A stretch of DNA of 64,000 bases from Gavia stellata (Eukaryota > Chordata > Aves > Gaviiformes > Gaviidae), in the NCBI RefSeq assembly GCF_030936135.1, contig NC_082618.1, forward strand, positions 7,351,034 to 7,415,033. The letters run 5' to 3'. Numbering within the stretch: position 1 is the stretch's first letter; each line of letters begins with the position of its first letter. This document shows, one piece after another, positions 40,301 through 51,658 of the stretch. The position numbers were made by a program, and so were the translations under genes. Under the pieces are notes generated by a model. The model saw nothing but the letters and a program-made list of their open reading frames with translations, did no database searches and was not told the DNA's origin.

Positions 40301-43300
40301 ACAATGCCAGCCTTAAAATGAGGAAATCTGGCTCTTTCCGCTTTGAGTCCATTGTGTCCTAGCCTTGAAATACTGAATTACACAGGCGCAAGATCTTTTC
40401 CTACACAATCTAGCTTCTGTAACTCTTTTGTTCCTGTCTTGGGACCTAGGTAATAGTCACGTCCTGACAGTCGAGGAAGACAGAAAGAGAAATGAAAATC
40501 TGCTAGAGGAGAAACACAAGAAATTGTGCAAGGGAATGTCGCTCTGTATTTGTTACTCAGCCAGTATTGGAGGGATTGCAACTCTGACTGGGACAACACC
40601 AAATCTGGTACTGCAAGGACAAGTTGATGAGTAAGTCTGGTTGAATCTGGGATTACATACCCACTAAACTGCATCACTCTTCTACAGCTGACTTCCAGCC
40701 AACACAGAGAAGGAAAATATCAGTTTCGTAATTTTGTTGGGAAGTTAGCTTCTCTTCCTTAGCGGGCCTCACAGAGGTTCCTCTTTTCTGAATCATTAAT
40801 GAAATACAGAAGAGAGTGCAGAATTTTGGACGCTAACAGCCATTTACATTTTACAGGCTCTTTCCTAACAATGGCAATATCATCAACTTTGCCTCTTGGT
40901 TCTCCTTTGCCTTCCCCACCATGATCGTGTTACTGGTTTTGGCGTGGATTTGGCTGCAGATACTGTACTTGGGCTTTAAGTAAGTATCCTTTACACACTG
41001 TAATACAGCTGACAGGCCTGTTAGCAAGTACTCATTACGTGTTGTAACACAAGTGATACTTTTATTGATGAGCCTATGCTTGGAAGTCAGACAGCAAGTG
41101 ACAAAGTCTCACATAAAACAGAGACCAGCAGAACAGCACACAAAATATCTGTTAAAATACTGCAACCTTTTCTCCAACGAACCTGATCAAATCCCAGCTA
41201 AATATACTCCCTAGATGAAAATAGGAAGTTATAACTGCATGTAACCTGTTCTGCAGCATTGCTTTCATGTCCTGAAAAATTGTTGTGCTTCAAACCAGGA
41301 AACTGATTTCTACATATAGCTGGTAAATACCTTTGTGACGGGAGTTGCTACAGACCTGGAGGATTAGTATTGTGCCAGATCCCAATGCTAATCACCCCAT
41401 ACAACCGGCTTGCGTTACCTACCTGTTTAATACTTAGCCTATCACTTTTGTATTATCCCTAACCTCCTTTCTTTTAAATGTAATAACTACAACAGTATTT
41501 CTATCTTCAAATTCCTCTTTTAAAATTCTCCTTTTCTGTAATTTTAAAAAGCTTGGCAACTGTTTATTGCCTGGTGATCATATAGCCTTGTCAATCACAC
41601 TAACACTGATATTATTTCCCCATGTGTCCAGATAGCACACCTGTTTATATCATGAGCTTTTAGGGGTAGGAAGCTTCTTTCTTATCATCTTGGCAGTACA
41701 CAGTCCAATACAGTTACTATCCAATACCTATGGCTGCTGATGCTATGATAATAATATATATGTAATTTCTATATGCATATATAAATACATATATTTAAAA
41801 GACAATATGACTGAGTGTAAAATTTGGATTCTTAACTCTGAGGATATCTGGCAAATTTCTCTGATATTTCTTGTCCATTTTTTTCTAGTTTTCAGAAGAA
41901 TTTTGGTTGTGCTGCAAATGCCACTGCAAAGGCTAAGGAGCAACGGGCCTATGACATTATCAGAGAAGAAAGCAAGAAATTGGGCTCAATGAAATTTGCA
42001 GAAATAGCAGTTTTGATCCTCTTCATACTACTGGTACTGCTCTGGTTTACAAGAGATCCTGGTTTCATACCAGGTTGGGCAACAGTTCTTTTCAACAAAA
42101 ATGATACAAGGTATAACCACTTTTCCCCCTCACTTTGAATAAAAATGAAGTAGGCTGGATTTCATAAAGATGAAAACACAGCTAGACTAAATTTCTGACT
42201 GATCTATTGCAGCTATGTCACTGATGCTACAGTGGCCATCTTCATTTCAATTTTGTTGTTCATCATCCCTTCCGACATTTCTAACAATGAGAGAGGTAAG
42301 TTTACTGAGGACATCAAAAATCAACTGTCAGAATAGGTACATGGGAAGTTTTACATTTTAGATTTACGGAGGAAATTTCAAACATTAAACAAGATTTCAA
42401 ACTGCTCTTCCTGCATATCTACAGCTGTATGCTTTAGGCTAGGCAAGGCATATATCCCATAAAAGTTCTCTGTTTCTTGTAATTTAACTAAGGAGGAAAC
42501 TCTTATCCCAGCAGTGTCCCAGACACTAGTATGCACATATGTAAAAGCTTCTGAAGCTGGAGTCTTCAGGAGAGAATACCTGACTTAACAGAAACACATA
42601 CAGTTCTGTAGATATGTTGCCATGCTTTTAACTCACTCTTACCTTTATTCTACTATGCCTCTTGGAGCAGCTACAGATCATTCATTAGTATTTTTGCAAG
42701 TCAAGTTTAAAAATCTTTGTTGATAAGCCTCCCATCATTTGCTTTAGGAGATAATTCCACAGTCTACTTGATCTTGCTGACAAGTGTTTCCTGATGTTCA
42801 GACTAAACTCACCTCCCACCAAGAAGTCCTCCATTCTTTGCAGAATGTAACATGGCTCACAAAATCTTTTTGGATTTTAGGGAGCAAGTCAAAGATCCGA
42901 GCACCTCCAGCTCTCTTGGACTGGAAAGTAGTTCACCAGAAAATGCCATGGAACATTGTGTTTCTGCTGGGAGGTGGCTTTGCCTTAGCCAAAGGCAGTG
43001 AGGTAACATTCCTCTGCTTACCTGGTATTTGTGTCTTCCTGGGTGTTTTCCATCCTGCTCTTCATACGTGCTCTCCCAGAACACAAGAGGGCATGCTGGT
43101 AGCACCAAACGTGCGTTTCCTCAGCTGGTGGCAGTAGGACAGACTTCACCGTCTTTAGGAGGAGTCCTGTGATTAGAACAAATCTTGCTGCCTGTGCAAC
43201 TGGGATGGTGCTACCAATGAAGGCAGCATGATTAACTGTGTTTCTAGAAAAGTGGATGATTAAGAAACTACCCCAATACATTAAAGGTTCTATTAAATAA

Positions 43301-46300
43301 AACTTAATTGATGCAGCAAGCATGAGGAGATAATGTGCCCAGGATGGGTCTCCAAACTATTTCAAACAAACTGCTTATGGAAATATGATTTAAATTAAAC
43401 TACTAGAAGATAAATGTAGAACCTTCAGGAGCAGATAAAAATGTCTGACTGTCAAACTGAAGGATGTACTGATGTACTTCTGCAGGCATCTGCCAGGAGT
43501 CCAGTGCTACAAATTCTTTTTCAGTAATGACTTAGATGATGGAACAGACAATACATTTATTAAATCTATAGAAAACAAACCAATTGGAAATAGTCTTCAA
43601 GTGCCTGCAAATATTAGTTAAAATTCAAAGAGCACAATGACTTTTAAAAGTGTTTCTAGAAAACAAGGATGCAACTCAATATGGGAAATAGGAAGAAATA
43701 ACCAAGTATCATAAGTGCAAGATGTGGAAATGACTGCATAAGTTTTAAAGCTGCTCATACACCTTATTCTAGTCAATATTTTTATATTGCTACTGAGAAA
43801 AAAGCAAACAACTGGAAAGTATAGGTAGGACTGTCATACATAAGACATGTAAAATACAATCCTTCCACTCAGGACTGATAAGTCCTCAGATACAGTAATG
43901 TATTCAGTTTTGGACAACAGTCTTCAACAACATGTGGGCTATATGAAGAAAGTTTTGAGGAAGGTAGTAAGAATGATTGGATGTCTGGGAAACATGTTTG
44001 GAAAAGGAAAGATTCAAGAAATTACATTAATTTATTCTAGAATAAGTCATCAAATACATAAAAGCTGCTACAGAAAGGAAGATAGTATACTTTCTTATAT
44101 TCTGAGGGTGCTAAAGGGCTTAAATTGCAGCAAAGGAGATTTAGGTTAAGCAGTAGGAAAATGTTCCAACTGTAAAGATAGTTAAGCACTTGAAAAAATT
44201 ATCTGGGGAGATTTTGGAAACTTCCTTACTAGGGATTTTTAACAACAAGTTTGAAAAACATCTGTCAGTAGTAATTTAGGTAGAGCAAATCCTGCCCTAG
44301 GACAGGGAATTAGACTAGTCCTTTCAGGATAGATTGCAACCCTCCTGTGAGATAGCACTTTTCAATGTCAGAAGAGACAGCTTGAAGTAAACAAGATATG
44401 TCTACATATCCATTGCCCAGGGAAGTGGTGGAGTCACCCTCCCTGGAGGTATTCAAGGAACGTGTGGACGTGGCATTGTGGGACACGGCTTAATGGGCAT
44501 GGTGGTGGGTTTTTTTTGGTTGATGGTTGGACATGATGATCTTACAGGTCTTTTCCAACCTTAGTGATTCTGTGATTCTGTGAAGATATGAAATAGGGAG
44601 GACATGAAGAAGAACGGTGGTTGCAAAACCAGTAAGAAAGCTAGGCCATAATGCATGAAGAAACAAGACAGGCACAGTTAGGATATGTTCTCTTGAGAAG
44701 AACAGCTGAATAATAATGATGCCCAAACTACAGCCCAGAATGCTAGGGAAGATGCTGGTATTTTTCAGTGACTGAGAAGGATGAAAGGTATGAAAAGCTT
44801 CAGATAGTTGATCAAGATGTCGGAAAACCTGATGAAATTACATTAAATCACTAGTATATCTGCTAAGATATATGAAAGTACTTTAGAAAATGAGTTCAAA
44901 GAGCTTTGTTCAGATTCGGAAAAAAAAAACCCAATATTGATCACGTACAACTAATGTCCTGAACAGAGAAAGAATTATTTGCTCTCGATAATGTACTATA
45001 AACATAGTATCTTCTTTCAAATTTTTTGGAAGGGAAAGCACGTTTATTTTTATTTAACCTACCAAATTATGATGTATATGAGCATTGCCTCTTACATTTT
45101 TTTCTACAGAAAGCAGTTTATATGAGAACTCCTATAAGAAGGGAGGGTAGAATTGGTATGAGAAACGTAATTGGACTGTGATGTGGCTATTTCTTCTCCA
45201 GCCTAGTATCCTGACAGACCTCTTTCCTCTGTTACAGGAATCTGGTCTGTCTGCATGGTTAGGTAGCAAACTGACTCCTCTGCAGCAAATCCCTCATCCA
45301 GCTATTGCTCTCCTGTTGTGTCTCCTTATTGCCACTTTCACTGAGTGCACCAGCAATGTGGCCACCACTACCCTCTTTCTCCCTATTCTGGCTTCAATGG
45401 TAAGTTCCAGGGTTTAAAAATACTCTTATAGGAACAGCTTTCAACTCTTCTCCAAGCATACATCTGCTCAATTATAAAAACTAACTGGCTGACGTAGTTT
45501 GTGTATCTGATCAGGAATACAAGACTTAAATTATACATGTATGTATGTGCATGCATATATATTCACACACTGTGCTTATTTCAACCTTTCTAAAATCATT
45601 GCTGGTGAAAAGTAAAGGGATTAAATTCATTGGCATATTAGACTTTGCCTTCTGGCCTAAACAACCTCATGAGGTCACTGCCAGCTGTACTTGTTTTTTC
45701 CTATTTGTTCTGCATAGAGACAGCAACAGCAGCAGCATTTGCTTCCCTGCAACATTCCATTACTGTATTTCACTCTGACCACTAGCCTTCCAGAAGTCTC
45801 TGAAGGTGATAGCATTAGTCAAGCTCTATGACCTAATTCAGACTCTTGCATTTCCACAGGAGATTCCTGTTGCTGGGGTAGGCATAGTTCTGCAGTGTGA
45901 AAAGCTGGCTCCAGACAGAAACTGGAATAAGCTCCACCAAAATCTTTTTGCACAGACTTCAGCTAACCCCTAAACACATCCACTCACCTTCAGAGTTTGG
46001 GCTACCCTGTTTCCCATGATAATTTAATTTTGTTCTTAACCAGTTTGAAGCCACTCTACATTTTTCCCTGGTTTTAGAGTTGAATACAACCATCATTATT
46101 AATTTATACTGCAGCAGTGATCAGATTCCACAATCGGGAACACAAAGGACTGACCACAAAATCAATTCTTGCATTTGCTGCATAAAGACACTGGCTAGAA
46201 CTTTCTAAAGCAGAACCAAAATATGAGCGGCGGCAGTGTTTGTGAAAGAACGAGGTTTCTGACATGGGCAAATACAATCAGTCTTCTGCCAAAAGATTTC

Positions 46301-47396
46301 TATGCATTTTTGTATATTGAAACCACCATCTTTGCTCTCCCTTCTTGCATAGGCTGAAGCGATCTGCCTCAATCCACTCTATGTCATGCTGCCCTGTACA
46401 CTTTCTGCATCATTGGCGTTCATGCTCCCAGTGGCCACTCCTCCTAACGCCATTGTCTTCTCATATGGACAACTCAAGGTTATAGATATGGTGAGCAAAA
46501 GCACATTTTTTTCAGAATTTTCATCACTAGTTTTGATCTTTCCTTTTTCCAGTATTGGTTCTTCTTGAAAGAGTGTTAGAAAACTCACTGTACTCAGCTG
46601 AAGTCAGATGGAAAGAAGGACATACATGGGTGAATTAATAAAGTGTCACGCTGACTCTAATATATACACAGAGCTTTATAAAGATGCTATTGAGCTTTTG
46701 AAAACCACCCAAGGCCTCTTGAAGACATTCCAACAAGAGCTTGCTGTTAATGAAAAATGACAATGTCTAACTGTTTCAAAAGACTAAATGTAGATCACAG
46801 GGATGTCAAAGAATCCTATCATCTGGACAGTCCTTCTGCAGGGACTAGGGGAAAGCCTAGTGCATCTCACTAGGCTGCCCTGATGCCCTTTCTCAATATG
46901 TTAAGGGAAGATGGAAAAGGATGACATGTCTCTTAACAACTTTTCAGATTTATAATTGATCCAAGAAGAAATCCAAAGTAATATTAGAGACTGATGCCAG
47001 GTCAGAAGAGGAAGTCCTACATAAGTGGATTAAAAGGATTTCAGGACTTCTAGTAGTTTAAGCTTTCTATCCAATGGGAACTCATTTTCCCCTAATACAA
47101 ATTTTATTTGTGAAGAAAACCAGCTTAAATGTAACTTGATGGAGTTCTGATGGAGTTGTGAAAAAAGGCCAAAGAGAAAATCTAACCATACAAACAATGC
47201 TAATCAGCAGGGAAGGAAAAAAGTACTCAGTTCAACTAATAACATTTCTCTTTTATAATTCTAGGCCAAGGCTGGGTTTGTACTCAACATCCTAGGAGTT
47301 CTGACCATTACTCTAGCCATCAACACCTGGGCTTCATCTCTGTTCCAACTGCAAACTTTCCCATCCTGGGCTAATAGGACAGGCACCTGCCCATAA
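34310..47396 (+). CDS. SLC13A2: SLC13A2, Na+/dicarboxylate cotransporter (NaDC1)
   Basis: Apical Na+-coupled transporter for succinate, citrate and other Krebs intermediates in proximal tubule and intestine (DASS family). Twelve in-phase exons: 34310-34411, 37606-37734, 38076-38212, 39313-39539, 40450-40630, 40857-40979, 41889-42110, 42213-42295, 42881-43002, 45238-45399, 46353-46490, 47265-47396; 585 aa (human 592). TM1 is [38 protein letters not shown] and [18 protein letters not shown] include the first SNT ligand motif. A charged cytoplasmic loop (exons 4-5) follows, then [17 protein letters not shown]. The second clamp motif is [10 protein letters not shown] in exon 10. Exon 11 carries the family signature [18 protein letters not shown]. 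The C-terminus keeps an NRT sequon, as in mammalian NaDC1. All introns are GT-AG. Intron 1 is 3.2 kb, and intron 9 (2.2 kb) carries CR1 remnants. Confidence 0.95.
43515..44345 (+). mobile_element. Old, decayed CR1 LINE 3' portion
   Basis: Lies in SLC13A2 intron 9, same strand. Phrases typical of ancient amniote CR1 elements appear in the right order: taatgacttagatgatgga, gcttaaattgcagcaaagga, ggttaagcagtaggaaaa, agttaagcacttg, gatttttaacaacaagtttg, aaaaacatctgtcagtag and gcaaatcctgccctagga. A frame at 43898-44149 still resembles the CR1 reverse-transcriptase C-terminus (MIGCLGNM compared with MIKGLENM). Many mismatches imply insertion long before the avian radiation. The 5' limit is approximate. 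Confidence 0.75.
44411..44583 (+). mobile_element. Younger avian CR1 LINE 3' end
   Basis: 5'-truncated CR1 with the standard 3' end: gcccagggaagtggtggagt, then ggtcttttccaacctt and the terminal octamer repeat gattctgtgattctgtga. It lies 65 bp after the older CR1 in the same orientation and is much closer to the avian consensus. The CR1 tail phrase supports an avian or reptilian genome. Confidence 0.9.
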
Positions 47397-47554
47397 TATG
47401 GAGAGGCAAGGGAACCGACAACTGTTCCTGTTAGAACGGCAATGAGAGCAAGACTATCAACTACACAAGTTTTGCCGAGGCAGTGTTCGAGACAGGCCTG
47501 TTCTGTGGAAAAGGACAAGCCACCTACAAGCAAAATCATTCAGTTGATAACAGC

Positions 47555-47560
47555 AATAAA
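47555..47560 (+). terminator. SLC13A2 polyadenylation signal
   Basis: AATAAA lies 159 bp after the SLC13A2 stop, within cagcaataaaattgcc. It is the first canonical hexamer downstream and the likely main 3' end. Confidence 0.7.
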
Positions 47561-50390
47561 ATTGCCTAACAGTGCTGTTTAGCAGGCAATTTTGTTACCC
47601 CAGCAGTAAGATGAGGTAACCTTTGGCTTTTCAACTGTTCTGGTTATCTTTAGACTTTCTGCTCAGCAGGGGTACCTTTTCCCCAAGTGCTAGCTACATC
47701 ACTTTTCAAGCTCCACCTGTAAAGTCAGAAATCTGCAGTGAGAAAGAAGAGAGAGGTGTTTATATAAAAGGAAGGAGAGAGACTCTACATACCTAATTTC
47801 ATGCACATATCTGTGTATTGTCCCAGCTAATACGAATATTCACCTGTATATGAGTATACAGGCCTCTGCGTATAAATTCAAAATGTACATGATGGTTATA
47901 TACTCTATGGGCATTCACAGCAAGGCGTGTGTTGTATGATTACAGACAAATCACATACTGTCAGCCCGTTCTATTACTCTGAAATATATTTATTTGCAGT
48001 CCACTTGTTAAGAATGTAAAAGACCATTTTTTCTTAGAATATCTGTCCCATTGTTATTTATATAAGATTACAGCCTGCAAGGTCGTGATAAGAATAGCAA
48101 TATGCTCTTGAGAAGGGGAGAATCCCTGTGTCCTAAAATATATAAGATTGAATTAAAGATTTTTTTTTTTAATTTATTCCCTGTGTTACAGAGATTTTTC
48201 CCACTATATATCACTGCTTCTAGTTCTGTCTTCCATGTATCAACTGCTTGTCTGGGTGCTTCCTTAAAATATCTTTAAATCATCAGAGAAGTTAGCATAA
48301 TAGATTTTCTCTTATTGTTAAAGAATTGATTACTTTATTATTAAGAGTAAAATTTTCTTGGACTCTCAAAACCAAGATCTTCCCTTTCAAAAGCCCCTAA
48401 TACAGTTAATATTTAATCCCTATTCTGCCAGAACTGACTTTCAGTAGCACATAGACTCCTAATGACCAAACTGACAAAGATACTGGAATATGCAAAGACA
48501 CTTTGCCAAATCAAGCACTTAGTACCATAAATGAGGTTGGGTTGAGACAGATCAGTTATACAATACGTGCCCCTGAACTTTGCACCAAATGCTTTGTTCT
48601 GTTGTTGCCTGCCTAAGTTTTGCACAAAGCCTGTAGCATTTCAGAAATCCCACTTGAACCATACTGGTTCAATGAGAGTGAACATGAGTGAATTTCACTC
48701 TGAAATAGTATGCACACTCTTCAAAATCTTTGTTCTTTCTTTCTCTATCCTAAATATTAAGAGATGAGGACAAAGTGCAGTGTACATTTGATTTATAAAA
48801 TGTTAGAATTCACTGACCTGCAGTAGTTTCTTCCCAGTTCCAACTGTCAAGACAATTCTGGTATCTGCTGATCACCAATTCCCTTTGCACTGATAGATTC
48901 ATTGGCCTGACAAGCAGAGTTGCTCTGGAAAATCACTGTCCCAGAAAGAACAGTCTGGTATTAACCCTTCAGTGGCTTTGAAATACAGTGTTTTGATTTG
49001 ATATGTGATAAGGATGCAACAGAATATCCACAGCACAAGATGGAAGGACATTTATTCTCTTTTGCTAATGAGCTCCTGGGTAATTGATTTCAATCACATA
49101 ATTACTTGCTCAGGTCACTGCTAAACCACTCATCTTCTTTCCCTTTGCATTTACCTCTATCAAATAACATCCAAATCTGTCTAAATGTTTTCATTACCCT
49201 GCTCACCCTGTGTCTGAGTACCTAACAAAATGACAAACTCAAAAGATGATTTGCTGCAAACCTCTCCCTTTTTTGCTCTTTGTCTACAGCATCAGGGCAG
49301 TGTGCATAGCTTTTGTTTGCTTTTTGTTTCCTTTGAAATACTTGCACATAGTTTACATGTCCTTCTAAATTACTGCTTAGCTAAGCAGAAAATGTTGAAT
49401 TCTTATAACATTTCCCATCAGCCTCTCCTTCCAGCCCTTTAAAACTGTGTTATGATTCTTTGAAGTCTTTTCTATTAGTCTACATTATTCAGAGGCTGTG
49501 GTGTGCATAAGTACATGTAGGAGCACAGGTGCAATCTTTATGGCAATCTCAAGAAGAAAGAAGAGAGACATCAAGTAGCACAGAGTGTCATAGGGCCAAT
49601 GCAGTAATGCTGGGTGTTCCATGTTCATTAACATGTATGAGTATACAAAGGTTAGAGACTTACCAGAAAATGGCTGCAGTGAAAGATACTTAAGGGGTAT
49701 ACAAATGCCCAGCTTCCAGAAGACGACAGGGGAAAGGCTGTAATCTGTAGACAGAGGCAAAAAGCTAACAATAATACCAGGACATAAAGACAACAGAAAA
49801 TTTCATTAATCGTTTCCACATTGAAGTGGTGGTAGTAGCAAGTACGCACTGGGCAGTTTATTGCCTTGGGTGTGTCTGAGCGCAGGACTAGTTGAGGTAC
49901 AGCTAAATATAGTGTGCTTGTGCAAAAACCAGTAACACTATTAAAAATGTTCATAATTTTCTAAGCAAAGCAGGTAGAAAGTGTTTCTAAGCCCCATTAT
50001 TACACAGATCACCTTTGAAGGGTGGTTCCCCATTATGTTTCCAGATATTGCCCTCAAGGAGTGGCTCTATTTCCCATTGTGTGATCAAATTTCACAATCT
50101 TCTGTGAAACTGCCAGCTCAGCACCTGTTGTAGTTAGGTGTGATTTCCAATGCAGCTCTTCATTTCAGAGTTGACACTAAGTTTGTTTTACATAAGAGTT
50201 GTAAGTGATAAATTTGTTAATGAGAAGGGGATGTCTGCCTTCTTGCCTGCCTTCTCTAAAAAGCAAGTGTTCCACAAAACCACAAAATACAGGTTTCCCA
50301 CAGTATATGCCAGTGAGTAAGTGGGTGACTCGCAGTCACCTCCTCCATTTTCCCTGGAGTTATGGTGCTGTCTTGCCTTGCCTTGCCCAG

Positions 50391-50417
50391 ACACACGCAC
50401 ACACACGCGCACACACA
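50391..50417. repeat. CA/CG-interrupted (AC)n microsatellite
   Basis: Alternating ACACACGC units without other structure. Confidence 0.85.
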
Positions 50418-50868
50418 GAAGTTCTACAGGCACATACATGTACACTAAAGAGACTATGAAGGACTTATCCTGGTAAACATATACATTTCTACAACACATG
50501 ACCACACCAGAAAACCAGATGAATTTTAAGCAGGCTAATACAACAATGAAAATAGCTTACATTTGAGAAAGACACTTAATCATAAATATCTTGACAGAAA
50601 TTTGTAAAGTGGCATGTAAGCAATGCAAGGGTCACTTCATCAAGCACTGAAGTCATAAACAGACTTAACAGAACACATGACAATTTTAAAGCCAAAACAG
50701 GATAAAGCCAGCATGTCTTTTTAATCCTCAAGCTGGTTTGGAGAAACCAAAAATTTGCTCCCAGTCACTTAAAAGCTATTAAAATGAACTTCAAAGAAGC
50801 CTTGTTGTATAGCACTGAAACCTTGACATATATACAGATATTACAATTTTATTCCTAAGTTTTCATTT

Positions 50869-50890
50869 AAAAAAAAAAAAAAAAAAAAAA
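50869..50890. repeat. 22-base A homopolymer
   Basis: An uninterrupted A run. The sequence before it was checked for a retroposed gene or LINE tail and none was recognised, so it is recorded only as a simple repeat. Confidence 0.85.
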
Positions 50891-51644
50891 CAACCAAAAA
50901 ACTGCTTTGAAGGAAGCCTTATCATATTACGGACATAAAATAATTCTCAAAAATATGAAAATTTTTTTCAGAAAACAAAATACAAACCAACAGAAACATG
51001 AAGGTCCTATGTTTTATCCAATAGTCATCAGCTTGTATGTAAATATGGGCCTTTCTCCAGAAGTTGTAAGAGCAGTTCCACTCTCATCCCTGGAGGTAAT
51101 TCCTCCCTCAGGTAACTATGGCATGTTGGCAGTAGTGTGCATCTTAGTCCAAAACTCCAACTCTCTCCATTTGGCATATTTGTTTTAGGAATACAACTCT
51201 TTGCTCTCAATTAGCATGTTGTTTTTAGTGTTTGCAAAGGCAGAAACAGAGTTTAGAATTTCTGCAATGATGAATAGCCAAACAAAGACCAGAGAATAGA
51301 AATACAAGGACTTGGGAAATATGTGACTTTAAATCATCAAGGAATTTCACAACCCTCATTTTTTTTCCAACATGGAACCAATAAAACTATTTACCACTTG
51401 ATTCACTGAACTTTATGATTTGAGTTAGTAATGACCAAGGTGCCAAAGTCTGGAAATGAAGTGGTTTGAATATACTAATCACCTGGTGTCCAGAATAACA
51501 ACTATTTAATAGAACTTAATCACTACTGCCAATGCTGTGCGTTTTCTCCTATTAAAGAAACATTTAATATTATTTATCCTTTAATCATACTAACAGACCG
51601 AAAACGTCAAGTTGCTCTTCAGGATGTACCGATGCTCTTGCCAT

Positions 51645-51658
51645 GTGCCATCTAGTGG
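51645..51658 (-). promoter_or_regulatory. CTCF-like site
   Basis: The minus strand reads CCACTAGATGGCAC, a full match to the CTCF core CCASYAGRKGGCRS. It is isolated in AT-rich, CpG-poor DNA between SLC13A2 and the expected FOXN1 start, a place where a domain boundary would make sense. The match is seen; occupancy is inference. Confidence 0.55.

Noticed and set aside
45640-45690. Possible further CR1 3' scrap (aacctcatgaggtcactgcc) in SLC13A2 intron 10
   Set aside because: The match covers only about 20-30 bases, with no flanking CR1 phrases or octamer tail; too weak to call.
49485-49954. Overlapping minus-strand frames rich in Leu/Phe/Cys, resembling membrane protein fragments
   Set aside because: AT-rich sequence yields hydrophobic codons by chance; no conserved motif, splice sites or start context supports a gene.
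50820-50900. A22 tract as the tail of a processed pseudogene or LINE
   Set aside because: No coding or LINE sequence precedes it and no flanking duplication is evident; kept only as a simple repeat.
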